Assembly: GCF_000382885.1 (NCBI RefSeq)
Contig: NZ_CAVK010000153.1
Coordinates: 1-44,228, forward strand
Direction: 5' to 3'
Source: Sphingobium indicum BiD32
Lineage (GTDB): Bacteria; Pseudomonadota; Alphaproteobacteria; Sphingomonadales; Sphingomonadaceae
Length of the DNA stretch: 44,228 nucleotides
The position numbers were made by a program, and so were the translations under genes. Under the pieces are notes generated by a model, which was not told the DNA's origin, made no database searches, and saw nothing but the letters and a program-made list of their open reading frames with translations. Every line of letters starts with the position of its first letter. Positions within the stretch are counted from its first letter, which is position 1. Positions 1-9,920 of this stretch are shown here, one piece after another.

Positions 1-402
1 AACCCCGTGGGACACGACCACAGAGCAGCAACATGGCCCATAGAGGCATTTATATATGCGACAAATCTCGGTACGAGTCTATACGCTCAGCGGCATGAAT
101 ATGACATTGTGATAGTCGATAATTGTTCTGAAAAACCGTTTATCACGGGCGATCAACCAGTCATCAATCTGCTTGGACTGGAGGATTCAGAGGTGGAATT
201 GTTTTATCCGCTGACGCCGAATCGCGCGCTGATTTTCACAGCGTGCAGCGACCGCTTTCCTATCAATCGGAAAGAGGTCGGCCTGTTGGAAGTGGAAGGA
301 TACAACTTCCAGATGTTTCAGAAATCGGACGCTCAGATTTATGGTAGCGATCGCGACTATCTGGCCACTTTTGCAAAACTGCCGAAGGGCAATCTGAGCT
401 AA
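1..402 (+). CDS. DUF4238 family protein, C-terminal fragment (5' end outside window)
   Basis: The reading frame is open from the first base and stops with TAA at 400-402, so only the last 133 residues are visible and the true start lies upstream. The stretch FITGDQPVINL followed by ELFYPLTPNRALI is the pattern I associate with the C-terminal part of DUF4238 proteins, a family of unknown function often found in accessory regions. No signal or membrane segment is visible. Base composition is less GC-rich than fumC next door, which suggests a variable or transferred gene. Family assignment is from memory of the motif and is moderate; function is unknown. Confidence 0.7.
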   Translation, partial: NPVGHDHRAATWPIEAFIYATNLGTSLYAQRHEYDIVIVDNCSEKPFITGDQPVINLLGLEDSEVELFYPLTPNRALIFTACSDRFPINRKEVGLLEVEGYNFQMFQKSDAQIYGSDRDYLATFAKLPKGNLS

Positions 403-496
403 TATTGCTAGATATCGGCAGTTTCCTCAATGCCGCGAATGGCAAAGATGCGCGCTCTTACTCGCCCAAATTCCCCTGTCCTACATCGCCCCCCGG

Positions 497-533
497 CGCT
501 AACTCTCCATATGCGATATGGGCGAAGTTAGCG
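497..533. other. Interrupted palindrome in the gap before fumC
   Basis: Arms CGCTAACT (497-504) and AGTTAGCG (526-533) pair perfectly. Inside them CCATAT (507-512) pairs with ATATGG (516-521) around a GCG loop. No T-run follows on either strand, so it does not look like a classical terminator. The rest of the 403-667 gap shows no gene. It could act as an mRNA 3' end structure for the upstream gene or as a small repeat. Confidence 0.5.
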
Positions 534-667
534 AAGTTTCACATTCCATCCCCTCCAACCAGCCTGCCCCGGTCACCGCTCCACATATAACCCCTTGGAT
601 TTCCTTCCCCCCACCCTAAATCAGCCCCAGACTTGCGAATTATTCTTAACTGAAAGGCGTCTCCCTC

Positions 668-2053
668 ATGCCCGCAACCCGCACCGAAAGTGACAGTATC
701 GGCGCCATAGAGGTGCCAGCAGACGCCTATTGGGGCGCGCAGACGCAGCGGAGCATCGAGAATTTCCCGTTCGACTCGAACGAGCGGATGCCGATCGGCA
801 TCGTCCATGCGCTGGCGATCGTGAAGCAGGCCGCCGCGCGGGTGAACCGCCAGCATGGGCTGGAGGCAACCCAGGCCGACGCGATCGAAACCGCCGCCGC
901 TGCCGTCGCCGCAGGGCAGTATGACGACCAGTTCCCCCTCGTCATCTGGCAGACCGGCAGCGGCACCCAGACCAATATGAACGTCAATGAGGTGATTGCG
1001 GGCATCGCCAACGAAGCGCTCACCGGCACGCGCGGCGGCAAGCATCCGGTGCATCCCAATGACGGCGTGAACCTGGGCCAATCCTCCAATGACAGCTTCC
1101 CGACCGCGCTCCATATCGCGGCGGCTCTGGCGGTCACCAAGGCGCTGTTTCCCGCGCTCGACCGGCTTCACGCCGCGCTCGATGCCAAGGCAAAGGCATG
1201 GGACCATATCGTCAAGATCGGCCGCACCCATTTGCAGGATGCGACCCCGCTGACGCTGGGGCAGGAATTTTCCGGCTACGCCCACCAAATCTATCGGAGC
1301 CGCAAGCGTATCGAACCCGCCGCAATGCACGGCATGATGGCGCTGGCGCAGGGCGGCACTGCGGTCGGCACCGGTCTCAATGCCCCCAAAGGCTTCGCCG
1401 TCGCGGTCGCGGCGGAAATCGCCGCCATCACCGGCCTGCCGTTCCGCACCGCCGACAACAAGTTTGAGGCGCTGGCGTCCAACGACCCGCTGGTCCATCT
1501 CTCCTCGACCCTCGCCACGCTGGCCGTTGCGCTGACCAAGATCGCCAATGACATCCGCCTGCTGGGTTCCGGCCCGCGTTCGGGGCTGGGCGAGCTGGAT
1601 CTGCCCGCCAATGAACCGGGCAGCTCCATCATGCCGGGCAAGGTCAACCCGACCCAGTGCGAGATGCTGACCATGGTGGCAGCCCAGGTCATCGGCAATC
1701 ATCAGGCCGTGACGGTGGGCGGGATGCAGGGCCATCTGGAACTCAACGTGTTCAAACCGATGATCGGCGCGGCGGTGCTGCGCTCCATCCATCTGCTGGC
1801 CGTTGGCATGGAGAGTTTTGCCGAACGCTGTGTCCAGGGGCTGGAGGCCAACGAGCCGCGCATCGCCGAACTGGTCGACCGCTCGCTGATGCTGGTCACC
1901 GCGCTCGCCCCGGCGATCGGCTATGACAATGCCGCCGCCATCGCCAAGCACGCCCACAAGACCGGCCAGACGCTGAAAGCTGCGGGCCTTGAACTGGGGC
2001 TGGTGGATGCCGCGACCTTCGACGCGCTGGTGCGGCCGGAAAATATGACATGA
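668..2053 (+). CDS. fumC: Fumarate hydratase class II
   Basis: This 461-residue protein should catalyse reversible hydration of fumarate to L-malate in the cytosolic TCA cycle as an iron-free homotetramer. The length is usual for FumC. The N-terminal segment ending [18 protein letters not shown] and the superfamily signature [10 protein letters not shown] at residues 318-327 are diagnostic; the signature separates fumarase/aspartase-type lyases from unrelated hydratases. Aspartase is the main alternative, but the substrate-site segment [11 protein letters not shown] and overall spacing favour fumarase. ATG at 668 is chosen because homology begins directly after it; the upstream AAGG is distant and weak as a ribosome binding site. 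It stands alone, with a hypothetical gene 49 nt downstream. Confidence 0.96.
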   Translation: MPATRTESDSIGAIEVPADAYWGAQTQRSIENFPFDSNERMPIGIVHALAIVKQAAARVNRQHGLEATQADAIETAAAAVAAGQYDDQFPLVIWQTGSGTQTNMNVNEVIAGIANEALTGTRGGKHPVHPNDGVNLGQSSNDSFPTALHIAAALAVTKALFPALDRLHAALDAKAKAWDHIVKIGRTHLQDATPLTLGQEFSGYAHQIYRSRKRIEPAAMHGMMALAQGGTAVGTGLNAPKGFAVAVAAEIAAITGLPFRTADNKFEALASNDPLVHLSSTLATLAVALTKIANDIRLLGSGPRSGLGELDLPANEPGSSIMPGKVNPTQCEMLTMVAAQVIGNHQAVTVGGMQGHLELNVFKPMIGAAVLRSIHLLAVGMESFAERCVQGLEANEPRIAELVDRSLMLVTALAPAIGYDNAAAIAKHAHKTGQTLKAAGLELGLVDAATFDALVRPENMT

Positions 2054-2102
2054 TCCACATCAGCATAGCGGAACCGCGCGCCGTTCGATACATTGAGCCT
2101 GT

Positions 2103-2447
2103 ATGAAAAAGCCCTTCGCGCCCAAAGCCCCGCTCGTCACCGTCACCGCGCCAAAGAAGGCGAGCCTTTTACGCAAGGCCGCCCGAGTCGGCGCGACCGT
2201 GGTGGCCACGCGGGTCGCCGCCGATACCGGCAAGAAGGGGGTGTTCGGCCTGCTCGCCGGCATGGGGGCCAAGCGGATCATCATGCGCTATCCCGTCGGC
2301 GCGCTGGTCGTCACCGGCGCCTATATGGCGGGCAAACTGTATGAGGCGAAACGCGAGGTGGATCGCAAGCGCGCGATCAAGGCCTTGCCGGATTTGAGCA
2401 AGGAGCCGGTCCCGATCGACGCCGCGCGCAAGGCCCGCAAACTCTAA
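2103..2447 (+). CDS. Conserved hypothetical protein, basic, with one possible membrane segment
   Basis: This 114-residue, very basic protein matches no domain I recognise. Residues 1-40 are rich in Lys, Ala and Pro. Residues 55-80 ([29 protein letters not shown]) contain a weakly hydrophobic stretch that could contact a membrane. The C-terminus is charged. It follows fumC by 49 nt on the same strand and may be cotranscribed. Its TAA stop (2445-2447) overlaps the TAG stop of the convergent DUF2585 gene (2444-2446), so the two genes share their last bases. I judge it real from its codon use and position between well-defined genes; function unknown. Confidence 0.75.
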   Translation: MKKPFAPKAPLVTVTAPKKASLLRKAARVGATVVATRVAADTGKKGVFGLLAGMGAKRIIMRYPVGALVVTGAYMAGKLYEAKREVDRKRAIKALPDLSKEPVPIDAARKARKL

Positions 2448-2998
2448 AGCGCCGCCTGCCAGTCGCGAATGGCGTCCACCGGAAAGGTCAGCATCAGCAC
2501 GTTGAGCGTCAGATTGTCCCTGATGACCGCCAGCGCCAGCAACTCGAACCCGACCGCCACCGCGACCGACAGCCACACCTGCGCACGCGACGCGAACAGG
2601 AATCCCAGTGCCATCATGCCAATGTCGCTCATCGAATTGAGAACCGAATCGCCACTATAACCCAGCGCAATCGTCGCCGTCCGGTATCGGTCGATGATGA
2701 TCGGCGAATTCTCCAATATCTCCCAGGCCGACTCGATCGCCACAGCCAGCGCCAGCCGCACCCCGACCGGACGCCGTCGCAGCAACCAAAGGGTGGCGGG
2801 ATAGAAAAGCAGCCCATGGATGACATGGCTCAGACTATACCAGTCCGCAATATGCTGACTGTTGCCGCTGTCGAGCGCCCCATGCCACAAGTCGATCCGG
2901 CCACAGGTGCAGATCGGTGGCCGGTCCATCAGCAGCAGTAGGGCACAGGTTACCAGCGCGATCAGCCCCGCCGCAATCAGACCCCTGCGATCAACCAT
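2444..2998 (-). CDS. DUF2585 family integral membrane protein
   Basis: This 184-residue protein matches the DUF2585 (UPF0314) family, of unknown function. Visible marks are a first membrane helix ([18 protein letters not shown]), the motif [11 protein letters not shown] just after it, the segment [20 protein letters not shown], and [15 protein letters not shown], which are the conserved blocks of the family. Three to four membrane segments are likely. ATG at 2998 is preferred because the family starts with a short M-x-D-R-R segment; in-frame TTG at 3037 and ATG at 3013 would add up to 13 residues. It is divergent from gmk, with 67 nt between the starts. Confidence 0.85.
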   Translation of the reverse strand: MVDRRGLIAAGLIALVTCALLLLMDRPPICTCGRIDLWHGALDSGNSQHIADWYSLSHVIHGLLFYPATLWLLRRRPVGVRLALAVAIESAWEILENSPIIIDRYRTATIALGYSGDSVLNSMSDIGMMALGFLFASRAQVWLSVAVAVGFELLALAVIRDNLTLNVLMLTFPVDAIRDWQAAL

Positions 2999-3065
2999 CC
3001 GCCTGTGCCGCATCCTCCCCCTTTCCCCCTCTTGCAAAAGCCCGCTTCAAGCGGCACTAGCGGCC

Positions 3066-3731
3066 ATGGCCGACAATATCCCGATCGAGACGCCCGACTT
3101 CAAGCGGCGCGGCGTCCTCTTCGTCCTTTCCTCGCCGTCCGGCGCAGGAAAGTCCACCATCGCGCGCAAGCTGCTGGCCGCCGAGCCGGATATGTCCATG
3201 TCGGTGTCCGCCACCACCCGCCCGATGCGGCCGGGTGAAGTCGACGGTAAGGATTATCATTTCGTCGACCTCGAAGAATTCCGCCGGATGACCGCCGACC
3301 ATGAATTCCTGGAATGGGCGCATGTGTTCGGCCAGCGCTACGGCACCCCCCGCGCACCGGTAGAAGCAATGCTTAAGAGTGGCCAGGATGTGCTGTTCGA
3401 CATTGACTGGCAGGGTGCGCAGCAGTTGCACCAGATTGCCGGGGGCGACGTGGTGCGGGTGTTCATCCTGCCGCCGTCGATGGAGGAACTGGAACGCCGC
3501 CTGCGTGGCCGCGCGACGGACAGCGACGAAGTCATCGACGGTCGCATGGCGCGCGCTGCGGGCGAAATCGCGCATTGGGACGGCTATGATTATGTGCTGT
3601 GCAATGTCGATGCCGACGATTGTTTCAGCCGTGTGCAGACCATTCTCCACGCCGAACGGATGAAGCGAAGCCGTCAGACCGGCCTGATCGGTTTCATCCG
3701 CAAGCTGGGCCGCTACCACCAGGAAGATTGA
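3066..3731 (+). CDS. gmk: Guanylate kinase
   Basis: This 221-residue enzyme phosphorylates GMP to GDP with ATP, an essential step in guanine nucleotide synthesis. The P-loop SPSGAGKS is at residues 23-30, followed by the GMP-binding segment SVSATTRPMRPGEVDGKDYHFV and the motif FDIDWQGAQQL, all hallmarks of guanylate kinase. ATG at 3066 is chosen because homology starts at residue 14; the frame is open further upstream, to 2862, but that segment overlaps the divergent DUF2585 gene and lacks homology. The gene converges on midA, with only 6 nt between the stop codons. Confidence 0.96.
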   Translation: MADNIPIETPDFKRRGVLFVLSSPSGAGKSTIARKLLAAEPDMSMSVSATTRPMRPGEVDGKDYHFVDLEEFRRMTADHEFLEWAHVFGQRYGTPRAPVEAMLKSGQDVLFDIDWQGAQQLHQIAGGDVVRVFILPPSMEELERRLRGRATDSDEVIDGRMARAAGEIAHWDGYDYVLCNVDADDCFSRVQTILHAERMKRSRQTGLIGFIRKLGRYHQED

Positions 3732-3737
3732 GGGCGA

Positions 3738-4802
3738 TCAGTCGCCAAAGCCTGCCGGGTCGGCCCAGTCGGGATGGACCCACGCCATCGCCTTGAACAG
3801 GCTGCCCATGGCGTCAGCATCGGTCAGCCGGGCGCGGGCGGCCTCCACTTCGGCGGCGCGGTGCGGGCTGGTGCGGGCCAGTTGATCGGCGCGGGCGTTG
3901 ATGCCCAAATCGCGCAAACATGCCCCTTGATCGACCGGACCCGACACCCGCAGCCCCGCTTGCCGCGCCACATTGCCGAGGATCGTGAAATCGACATGGG
4001 TGGTCAGATCCACTTCGCCCGGATCGGCGAAGGGATCGGCAAATGCATGGGCCTTCACCGCTTGCAACGTGTCGCCCAGTAGCGGTCCGGCATAACCATA
4101 GTCGATGATGATCGCCGCACCGCCCTGTTTGGCGATCCGCTGCGCCAGCGCGTAGGCGATGCCTGCGCCAATGATCGGCGTTTCGATGATCGCCCCGTCC
4201 TGCGCCTGCGCCGCGATCGGCGGCAGGCCCGATTCGATGCGGCGATAGCCGGGGACGGCGATGAAGCGGCCCTCCTGTTCGCGCCGGATGACCACCCGTT
4301 CGCGCCATTCCTCGCCCACACGGATGCACTGGCGCACCGGTAGCGCGTCGAAAAATTCATTGGCGACGATCAGCAATGGCCCTTCAATGGGCAGGCTGTC
4401 GATATTGTCATGATGAGTGACGTGGGGGAGCAGCGCACGTTGCCGTTCGCGCAGGGTCGGGCTGGTCTCGACAAAATGGACGCGCGGTGCGAGCGCGGCG
4501 CTTTCCATGGCGCGCAAGGCATCGGCTGCCAGCGTCCCGCGTCCCGGCCCCAATTCCACATAAAGCGGCCCCGGCTTCCGGCCCGATCGCATCCAGACGT
4601 CCGCCAGGCACAACCCCACCAGTTCGCCGAACATCTGGCTGATTTCCGGCGCCGTCGTGAAGTCGCCATCCGCGCCCAGCGGGTCGCGGGTGGCGTAATA
4701 ATGCTGGTTCGCTTCGGCCATATAATGGGCGACCGAGATCGGCCCGCCCGCTGCGATCTGGCGCGAGAGCCGATCGGCCAGGGCCAGCGGCTCAGCTGAC
4801 AC
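3738..4802 (-). CDS. midA: SAM-dependent methyltransferase, MidA/NDUFAF7 family
   Basis: This 354-residue protein belongs to the DUF185/MidA family. Its mitochondrial homologue NDUFAF7 methylates an arginine of a complex I subunit; a like role in bacterial NADH dehydrogenase assembly is inferred only. The SAM-binding motif VELGPGRGT is at residues 82-90, followed by the acidic and aromatic blocks [11 protein letters not shown] and [11 protein letters not shown] typical of the family. The start is GTG at 4802, inside the last 11 nt of lgt, with GGAAG upstream. This overlap indicates translational coupling in an lgt-midA operon, an arrangement I recall in other alphaproteobacteria. Confidence 0.88.
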   Translation of the reverse strand: MSAEPLALADRLSRQIAAGGPISVAHYMAEANQHYYATRDPLGADGDFTTAPEISQMFGELVGLCLADVWMRSGRKPGPLYVELGPGRGTLAADALRAMESAALAPRVHFVETSPTLRERQRALLPHVTHHDNIDSLPIEGPLLIVANEFFDALPVRQCIRVGEEWRERVVIRREQEGRFIAVPGYRRIESGLPPIAAQAQDGAIIETPIIGAGIAYALAQRIAKQGGAAIIIDYGYAGPLLGDTLQAVKAHAFADPFADPGEVDLTTHVDFTILGNVARQAGLRVSGPVDQGACLRDLGINARADQLARTSPHRAAEVEAARARLTDADAMGSLFKAMAWVHPDWADPAGFGD

Positions 4803-5658
4803 TCGCGCTTCCGGCGATCGGTTCCACCCGCACGCGACGCCCCTTCGACGTGACGATCAGGTAGAGGCCACCCAGGATCATCGGCACGCACAGCCACTGG
4901 CCCATGTGCAGACCGGTGCGGGCGGCAAACTCCATCAGCTGTGCATCGGCCTCACGGACATATTCGACGCCGAAGCGGAAGCAGCCATAGCCCAGCAGGA
5001 AAAGACCCACGAGCATCCCCGGCTGATAGCGGGCGCGGGTGCGCCAGAAGGCGAAGGCAAGGATGGCGAACAGGACGATCCCCTCCAGCGCGGCTTCATA
5101 TAGCTGGCTGGGATGCCGCGCGAACGGTCCGCCGGTCGGGAAGATGATGCCCCACGGCACATCGGTTTCCTTGCCCCACAATTCGCCATTCACGAAATTG
5201 GCGAGGCGGCCGAAGAACAGGCCGAAGGGGACGGTGCAGGCGACATAATCATGGATGCGAAGCCAGCTCAGCTTCTCCTTGCGCGCCATGTAGAGGATGC
5301 CGAGCGACACGCCCGCTGCGCCGCCATGGAAGGACATGCCGCCATTCCATAATTTGAAGATATCGATCGGGTTGAGCAGGATGTCGGGCTGGTAGAAGAT
5401 GACATAGGCCAGCCGCCCGCCAATGATGATGCCCAGCGTCGCGTAGAAGATCATGTCGTCGGCATGGCGCCGCCCCATGGGCGATCCGGGCTGGGCGATC
5501 AGCTTGAGCAGATACCAGTAGCCGATCAATATGCCTGCAAGATAGGCAAGGCTGTACCATTTCAGCGTGAAAAAGCCGAGGTCCAGCGCGACCGGGCCGA
5601 CGCCCAGATCGTCAAAACGGATCGCACCCGAAGCGGCAGCGGCAAGGTCCAGGATCAA
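4792..5658 (-). CDS. lgt: Prolipoprotein diacylglyceryl transferase
   Basis: This inner-membrane enzyme moves diacylglycerol from phosphatidylglycerol to the lipobox cysteine of prolipoproteins, the first step of lipoprotein maturation. The protein has about seven hydrophobic segments. It carries the Lgt signature region [16 protein letters not shown] and the block [16 protein letters not shown] containing the essential His. I place the start at TTG 5658, giving 288 residues, because AAGAGGAAG lies about 5-8 nt upstream and homology to Lgt begins right there ([14 protein letters not shown]). Starting at 5739 would add 27 residues without homology. The gene overlaps midA by 11 nt. Confidence 0.93.
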   Translation of the reverse strand: MILDLAAAASGAIRFDDLGVGPVALDLGFFTLKWYSLAYLAGILIGYWYLLKLIAQPGSPMGRRHADDMIFYATLGIIIGGRLAYVIFYQPDILLNPIDIFKLWNGGMSFHGGAAGVSLGILYMARKEKLSWLRIHDYVACTVPFGLFFGRLANFVNGELWGKETDVPWGIIFPTGGPFARHPSQLYEAALEGIVLFAILAFAFWRTRARYQPGMLVGLFLLGYGCFRFGVEYVREADAQLMEFAARTGLHMGQWLCVPMILGGLYLIVTSKGRRVRVEPIAGSASVS

Positions 5659-5875
5659 ATCGGCTTCCTCTTGGCAATAGGATTGTGGCCATAGAGGGAT
5701 TTTCAGCCAGATGGAATCATCTGATCGCCCGGAAATCACGGAAGTTCAAAAATCCGGGGCAGACCGCACGTTATTGAGGGGATGTCGTTCTTTTTTGCAG
5801 GGCTGAACATTTCATCTTTGATTCATCCCGCTTTTCATTGGGGGCAGGGCGCGCGCCTTGCGCATTGACGCTTAT

Positions 5876-5887
5876 CTGCTTAAGCAG
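5876..5887. promoter_or_regulatory. Perfect 12-bp palindrome upstream of ppx
   Basis: CTGCTTAAGCAG is a perfect inverted repeat in the 284-nt divergent space between lgt (start 5658) and ppx (start 5943), 56 nt before the ppx start codon. It sits just after TTGACG (5865-5870), which could be a -35 box, although no convincing -10 was found at the right distance. It may be an operator; no regulator can be named. Confidence 0.35.
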
Positions 5888-5942
5888 GTTCCCAAGTTCC
5901 GGTCCCGCTTTGGGGCTGGCGATATGTGAAGTGAGTTACGGC

Positions 5943-7064
5943 ATGGTGCAGCAGAGCCGCCCATCGCCGCAGAGTTCCGGCCCGGCCGGCCGTTATGCGG
6001 GCAAGCGCGCCGCTTCCGGTCCGGGCGATGGGAGCAAGGCTGCGGCCATTCCTCCCCCGTCAACGCAGCGGGGCTTTGCGCCTTATGGCGCGCGCGATCG
6101 GCGATCCTATGCCGCGATCGACCTTGGCACCAATAATTGCCGCCTGTTGATAGCAAAGCCGTCTGCTGACGGCTTCATCGTTGTGGATGCCTTTTCGCGG
6201 ATCGTGCGGTTGGGCGAGGGGCTGGCATCGACCGGCCGGATCAGCGACGCGGCGATCGACCGGGCGATCGCCGCCCTCTCGGTCTGCGCAGACAAGCTGC
6301 GCCGCCGCCATGTGACGCTGGCGCGGTCGGTCGCGACCGAAGCCTGTCGTCGCGCCACCAACGGCGCGGAATTCATCCAGCGCGTCTATCGCGAAACCGG
6401 AATCGCGCTCGATATCATCAGTGCGGAGGAAGAAGCGCGGCTCGCCGTGCTGGGTTGCCACGCCCTGCTGGAACCGGGCAACGGTCCGGCCCTGATCTTC
6501 GATATTGGCGGCGGATCGACTGAATTGGTGCTGGTCGATTCGCAAGGATCGTCGGGTGCGCCGCGCATTGTAGACTGGGTCAGCGCGCCATGGGGAGTCG
6601 TGTCGCTGACCGAGAGCGAGGCGTTCGAGCATGACGATGCGGACGAGCGACTGGCCGCCTATGACCGGATGCGCGCGCGGGTCAGCGAGGCATTCTCGCC
6701 GCTTGCCCGTCGCCTGCCGCAGGGGGCGGAGGATATTCGCTTGCTCGGCACGTCGGGCACGGTGACCACGCTGGCCAGCCTGCACCTCAACCTCCCGCGC
6801 TATGACAGGCAGGCGATCGACGGGCTGATCGTGCCATGCGCATCCATGCGCGCCATTTCGGAGCGCCTGTCGACCATGGCGCTGGGCGAACGGCAAAAGC
6901 TGCCCTGCATCGGCACCGAACGCGCCGATCTGGTGGTGGCGGGTTGTGCGATATTGGAAGCGATCCTCGACATCTGGCCTGCCCAAAGGCTGGGCGTTGC
7001 CGACCGGGGCATTCGCGAAGGCATATTGCGTGGTCTGATGGACCGCGACGGGAGAATGATGTGA
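5943..7064 (+). CDS. Ppx/GppA family phosphatase (exopolyphosphatase / pppGpp phosphohydrolase)
   Basis: This 373-residue protein of the actin-like ASKHA fold should hydrolyse polyphosphate and/or pppGpp, linking phosphate storage and the stringent response. The phosphate-1 motif DLGTNNCRL is at residues 60-68 and the phosphate-2 motif FDIGGGSTEL near residues 186-195, followed by LLGTSGTVTTLA. Only the catalytic two-domain core is present; the C-terminal HD-like domain of E. coli Ppx/GppA (about 500 residues) is missing, as is common in alphaproteobacteria. The first 55 residues are Pro/Ser/Gly-rich and probably disordered. ATG 5943 was chosen; a TTG at 5838 would add 35 residues. rlmE follows after 10 nt, so the two form an operon. 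Confidence 0.9.
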   Translation: MVQQSRPSPQSSGPAGRYAGKRAASGPGDGSKAAAIPPPSTQRGFAPYGARDRRSYAAIDLGTNNCRLLIAKPSADGFIVVDAFSRIVRLGEGLASTGRISDAAIDRAIAALSVCADKLRRRHVTLARSVATEACRRATNGAEFIQRVYRETGIALDIISAEEEARLAVLGCHALLEPGNGPALIFDIGGGSTELVLVDSQGSSGAPRIVDWVSAPWGVVSLTESEAFEHDDADERLAAYDRMRARVSEAFSPLARRLPQGAEDIRLLGTSGTVTTLASLHLNLPRYDRQAIDGLIVPCASMRAISERLSTMALGERQKLPCIGTERADLVVAGCAILEAILDIWPAQRLGVADRGIREGILRGLMDRDGRMM

Positions 7065-7074
7065 GAGGCCCGCT

Positions 7075-7779
7075 ATGAGAGGATCTGGCGCAGGCAGGGT
7101 GCGGGTCAAGAGCGCGAAGGGCCGCACGGCGCAGTCGGTGCGCTGGCTCGAACGCCATCTGAACGACCCCTATGTCCATAAGGCGAAGGCGGAAGGCTGG
7201 CGCAGCCGCGCCGCGTTCAAGCTGATCGAACTGGATGAGAAATTCCATTTCGTGAAGGGATCGCGCGCGGTTGTCGATCTCGGTGTCGCGCCGGGCGGCT
7301 GGTCGCAGGTCGTCCGCAAGCTGGCACCAAAAGCGGCTGTCGTTGGTATCGATCTGTTGCCGGTCGATCCGATCGGCGGCGTCACCCTGTTCGAGATGGA
7401 CTTCATGGATGACAAGGCGCCGCAGCTTTTGCGCGATGCGCTGGGCGACGCGCCCGATCTGGTGATCTCTGACATGGCGGCGAACACCGTCGGCCATGCC
7501 CAGACCGACCATCTGCGCACCATGGGGCTGGTCGAGGCGGCGGCCTGGTTCGCGGTCGAAAATCTGCGCAAGGGCGGCACCTTCGTTGCCAAGGTGTTTG
7601 CAGGCGGCACGGACGGCGAGTTGCTGGTCCTGCTCAAGAAGAATTTCACGACGATCAAACATGCCAAGCCCCCCGCCAGCCGCAAGGGCAGCGTGGAATG
7701 GTATGTCGTAGCGCAAGGGTTCAAGGGGCGACCTGACGAACCGGCGCGGGACCGGACGGGCGCGCCGATCGACGAATAG
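7075..7779 (+). CDS. rlmE: 23S rRNA (uridine(2552)-2'-O)-methyltransferase
   Basis: This 234-residue RrmJ/FtsJ family enzyme methylates U2552 in the A-loop of 23S rRNA during late assembly of the 50S subunit. The SAM-binding motif VVDLGVAPGGWSQV is at residues 66-79. The K-D-K-E catalytic tetrad is visible: Lys in RAAFKL (residue 49), Asp in VISDMAANT, Lys in FVAKVF and Glu in SVEWYVV. The protein is somewhat longer than the E. coli enzyme because of a basic N-terminus. It lies 10 nt after the Ppx/GppA gene. comM follows after 41 nt. Confidence 0.94.
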   Translation: MRGSGAGRVRVKSAKGRTAQSVRWLERHLNDPYVHKAKAEGWRSRAAFKLIELDEKFHFVKGSRAVVDLGVAPGGWSQVVRKLAPKAAVVGIDLLPVDPIGGVTLFEMDFMDDKAPQLLRDALGDAPDLVISDMAANTVGHAQTDHLRTMGLVEAAAWFAVENLRKGGTFVAKVFAGGTDGELLVLLKKNFTTIKHAKPPASRKGSVEWYVVAQGFKGRPDEPARDRTGAPIDE

Positions 7780-7820
7780 GGCCGGATGGCTGACGAGTAG
7801 CGGGAAGAAGCGGGGGTCAC

Positions 7821-9329
7821 TTGGTCGCAACGGTATCGACGGTCGCTTATCTGGGTCTGGAGGCGCGCGGTGTCGAGGTGCAGTGCCAGCTGGTTCCCGG
7901 CCTGCCCAATTTCATCGTCGTCGGCCTGCCGGACAAGGCGGTGGCCGAAAGCCGCGAACGGGTGCGCAACGCCATTGCCGCCATCGGCCTGTCGCTGCCG
8001 CCCAAGCGGATCACCGTCAACCTCTCGCCCGCCGACCTGCCCAAGGAAGGGTCGCATTACGATCTGCCGATCGCCCTCGCGCTGCTGGGTGCGATGGGGG
8101 TGATCGATGCCGAGACGCTGTCTGGCTATGTCGTTGTGGGCGAACTGGGGCTGGACGGGCGCACAGCCCCTTCGCCGGGCGTATTGCTGGCGGCACTTCA
8201 TGCGGGCGAGCAGGATATGGGGCTGGTCTGCCCTGTCGCGCAGGGGGCCGAAGCCGCCTGGGCGGGGCAGGTGGAGGTGATCGCCGCGCCCGATCTGCTC
8301 AGCCTCCTCAACCATTTCAAGGGGACATCGGCCTTGTCCCCGCCGCAACCCGGCGCGGTCGAAGCGCCTGTGCGCACAGCCGACCTCAAACAGGTCAAGG
8401 GACAGGAGACGGCCAAGCGCGCGATCGAGATTGCGGCGGCGGGCGGGCATAATCTGCTCATGGTCGGACCGCCTGGAGCGGGCAAGTCATTGATGGCGAG
8501 TTGCCTGCCGGGCATATTGCCCGAACTGACGCCGGGCGAAGCGCTGGAAACCTCGATGGTGGCGAGCGTCGCCGGGACGCTGGAGGGCGGACGGATCAGT
8601 CGCGCCCGCCCATTCCGTAACCCCCATCACAGCGCGTCGATGGCAGCGCTCGTAGGCGGCGGGCTGCGGGTGCGGCCGGGCGAGGTCAGCATGGCGCATC
8701 TGGGCGTCTTGTTTCTGGACGAGCTGCCGGAATTTCAGCGCGCCGTGCTGGATTCGCTGCGCCAGCCGCTGGAGACGGGCGAGGTGACGGTCGCCCGCGC
8801 GAACGCCCATGTCACTTTCCCGGCGCGGGTGCAGTTGATTGCTGCGATGAATCCGTGCCGCTGTGGCCATTTGGGTGATCCAGCACTGGCTTGTTCGCGC
8901 GCGCCGCGCTGTGCGGCGGACTATCAGGCCAAGGTATCCGGGCCATTGCTCGACCGGATCGACCTGCATGTCGAGGTGCAGGCGGTGACTGCCGCTGATC
9001 TGGTGCTGCCACCGCCTGCGGAAGGTTCCGTTGAGGTCGCCGCGCGGGTGGCGGCTGCCCGCGCGGTCCAGACGGCGCGCTATGCTGACAGCAAGGTGCG
9101 CACCAACGCCGAAGTCGATGGCGAGGCGCTGGAGGATGTCGCCGGGCCAGACGAAGCAGGGCGCCAATTGCTGGCGCAGGCCGCCGCCGCGATGAAGCTG
9201 TCGGCACGCGGCTATACCCGCGTGCTGCGCGTCGCCCGGACGATCGCCGATCTGGCCGGGGCGGAGAAGGTCGGGCGCGTCCATATCGCCGAAGCGCTCA
9301 GCTATCGCCGTCGCGCGCCGGTGAATTGA
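7821..9329 (+). CDS. comM: YifB/ComM family Mg-chelatase-like AAA+ ATPase
   Basis: The 502-residue protein matches YifB/ComM. In naturally competent bacteria ComM is a hexameric helicase that promotes branch migration of incoming DNA. An N-terminal Lon-like domain spans about residues 1-130 and includes [24 protein letters not shown]. The AAA+ domain follows, with the Walker A motif GPPGAGKS at residues 216-223, Walker B in [12 protein letters not shown], and the Cys cluster around [15 protein letters not shown]. The C-terminal Mg-chelatase-type domain ends in [16 protein letters not shown]. The start is TTG 7821, with GGGGG about 5 nt upstream; homology begins at residue 2. Competence of this organism is not shown by this gene alone. 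Confidence 0.92.
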   Translation: MVATVSTVAYLGLEARGVEVQCQLVPGLPNFIVVGLPDKAVAESRERVRNAIAAIGLSLPPKRITVNLSPADLPKEGSHYDLPIALALLGAMGVIDAETLSGYVVVGELGLDGRTAPSPGVLLAALHAGEQDMGLVCPVAQGAEAAWAGQVEVIAAPDLLSLLNHFKGTSALSPPQPGAVEAPVRTADLKQVKGQETAKRAIEIAAAGGHNLLMVGPPGAGKSLMASCLPGILPELTPGEALETSMVASVAGTLEGGRISRARPFRNPHHSASMAALVGGGLRVRPGEVSMAHLGVLFLDELPEFQRAVLDSLRQPLETGEVTVARANAHVTFPARVQLIAAMNPCRCGHLGDPALACSRAPRCAADYQAKVSGPLLDRIDLHVEVQAVTAADLVLPPPAEGSVEVAARVAAARAVQTARYADSKVRTNAEVDGEALEDVAGPDEAGRQLLAQAAAAMKLSARGYTRVLRVARTIADLAGAEKVGRVHIAEALSYRRRAPVN

Positions 9330-9336
9330 GGCGGCG

Positions 9337-9705
9337 ATGCTGGCGGCGCTCAAAGCCTGGGCGAAACGGCTGAAGCGCGAGGTTGTGGCGTTGTGGATTG
9401 CGGCGCGCTGTGCCGACACGCCGTGGTTCGCCCGCCTGATCGCCCTGCTGGTCGCCGCCTATGCGCTCAGTCCAATCGACTTGATTCCCGACTTCATTCC
9501 GGTGCTGGGGCTGCTCGACGATCTGTTGATCGTGCCGCTCGGCATTGCACTGGCGGTCCGCTGTATCCCGTCGGCGCTGATGGCGCGCTATCGGGCGGAA
9601 GCTGCGGGTCGCGCTGACCGGCCGTCCAGCCGTGCCGGGATCATTATCGTGCTGATGCTATGGGGTATTGGGCTGGGTGCCTGCCTGGTCTGGCTGGCAT
9701 GCTGA
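9337..9705 (+). CDS. DUF1232 (YkvA-like) small membrane protein
   Basis: The 122-residue protein carries the DUF1232 core [30 protein letters not shown] at about residues 46-75, a family of unknown function near or in membranes. A C-terminal hydrophobic helix ([21 protein letters not shown]) adds a clear transmembrane segment. The start ATG follows the comM stop by 7 nt, so it is probably the last gene of the ppx-rlmE-comM transcript. It converges on the 36-residue ORF, with 4 nt between the stops. Confidence 0.87.
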   Translation: MLAALKAWAKRLKREVVALWIAARCADTPWFARLIALLVAAYALSPIDLIPDFIPVLGLLDDLLIVPLGIALAVRCIPSALMARYRAEAAGRADRPSSRAGIIIVLMLWGIGLGACLVWLAC

Positions 9706-9709
9706 TTGG

Positions 9710-9820
9710 TCAGGGGAACGGCTGAACGCTGATGAGCGTGAACAGGCCGATGGCGATGCCGCCGATCGCGAAACCGATCAGGAAGCGGCGTATGTCTGGC
9801 CAATAGTCGGGCGTGTCCAT
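9710..9820 (-). CDS. Predicted 36-residue single-pass membrane protein
   Basis: An ATG at 9820 opens a 36-codon frame ending with TGA at 9710-9712. GGGGAG sits 8 nt before the ATG, a well-placed ribosome binding site. The product begins MDTPDYWPDIRR and then has one helix, FLIGFAIGGIAIGLFTLIS, ending in VQPFP. A short charged head before one helix is a common plan for small membrane proteins, but I know no family. It lies in the 215-nt gap between the DUF1232 gene and the bactofilin gene and is too short for most gene callers. Nothing else was seen in the remaining 100 nt. Confidence 0.55.
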   Translation of the reverse strand: MDTPDYWPDIRRFLIGFAIGGIAIGLFTLISVQPFP

Positions 9821-9920
9821 GCTATCGTCTCCCCATGTCGGTGACGGGGGACGGGTATCGCGGCTACACGACCGCATCCAGTGACAAATATGGTTAGACG
9901 CGCCTGCCGGGGCGGGGCGG

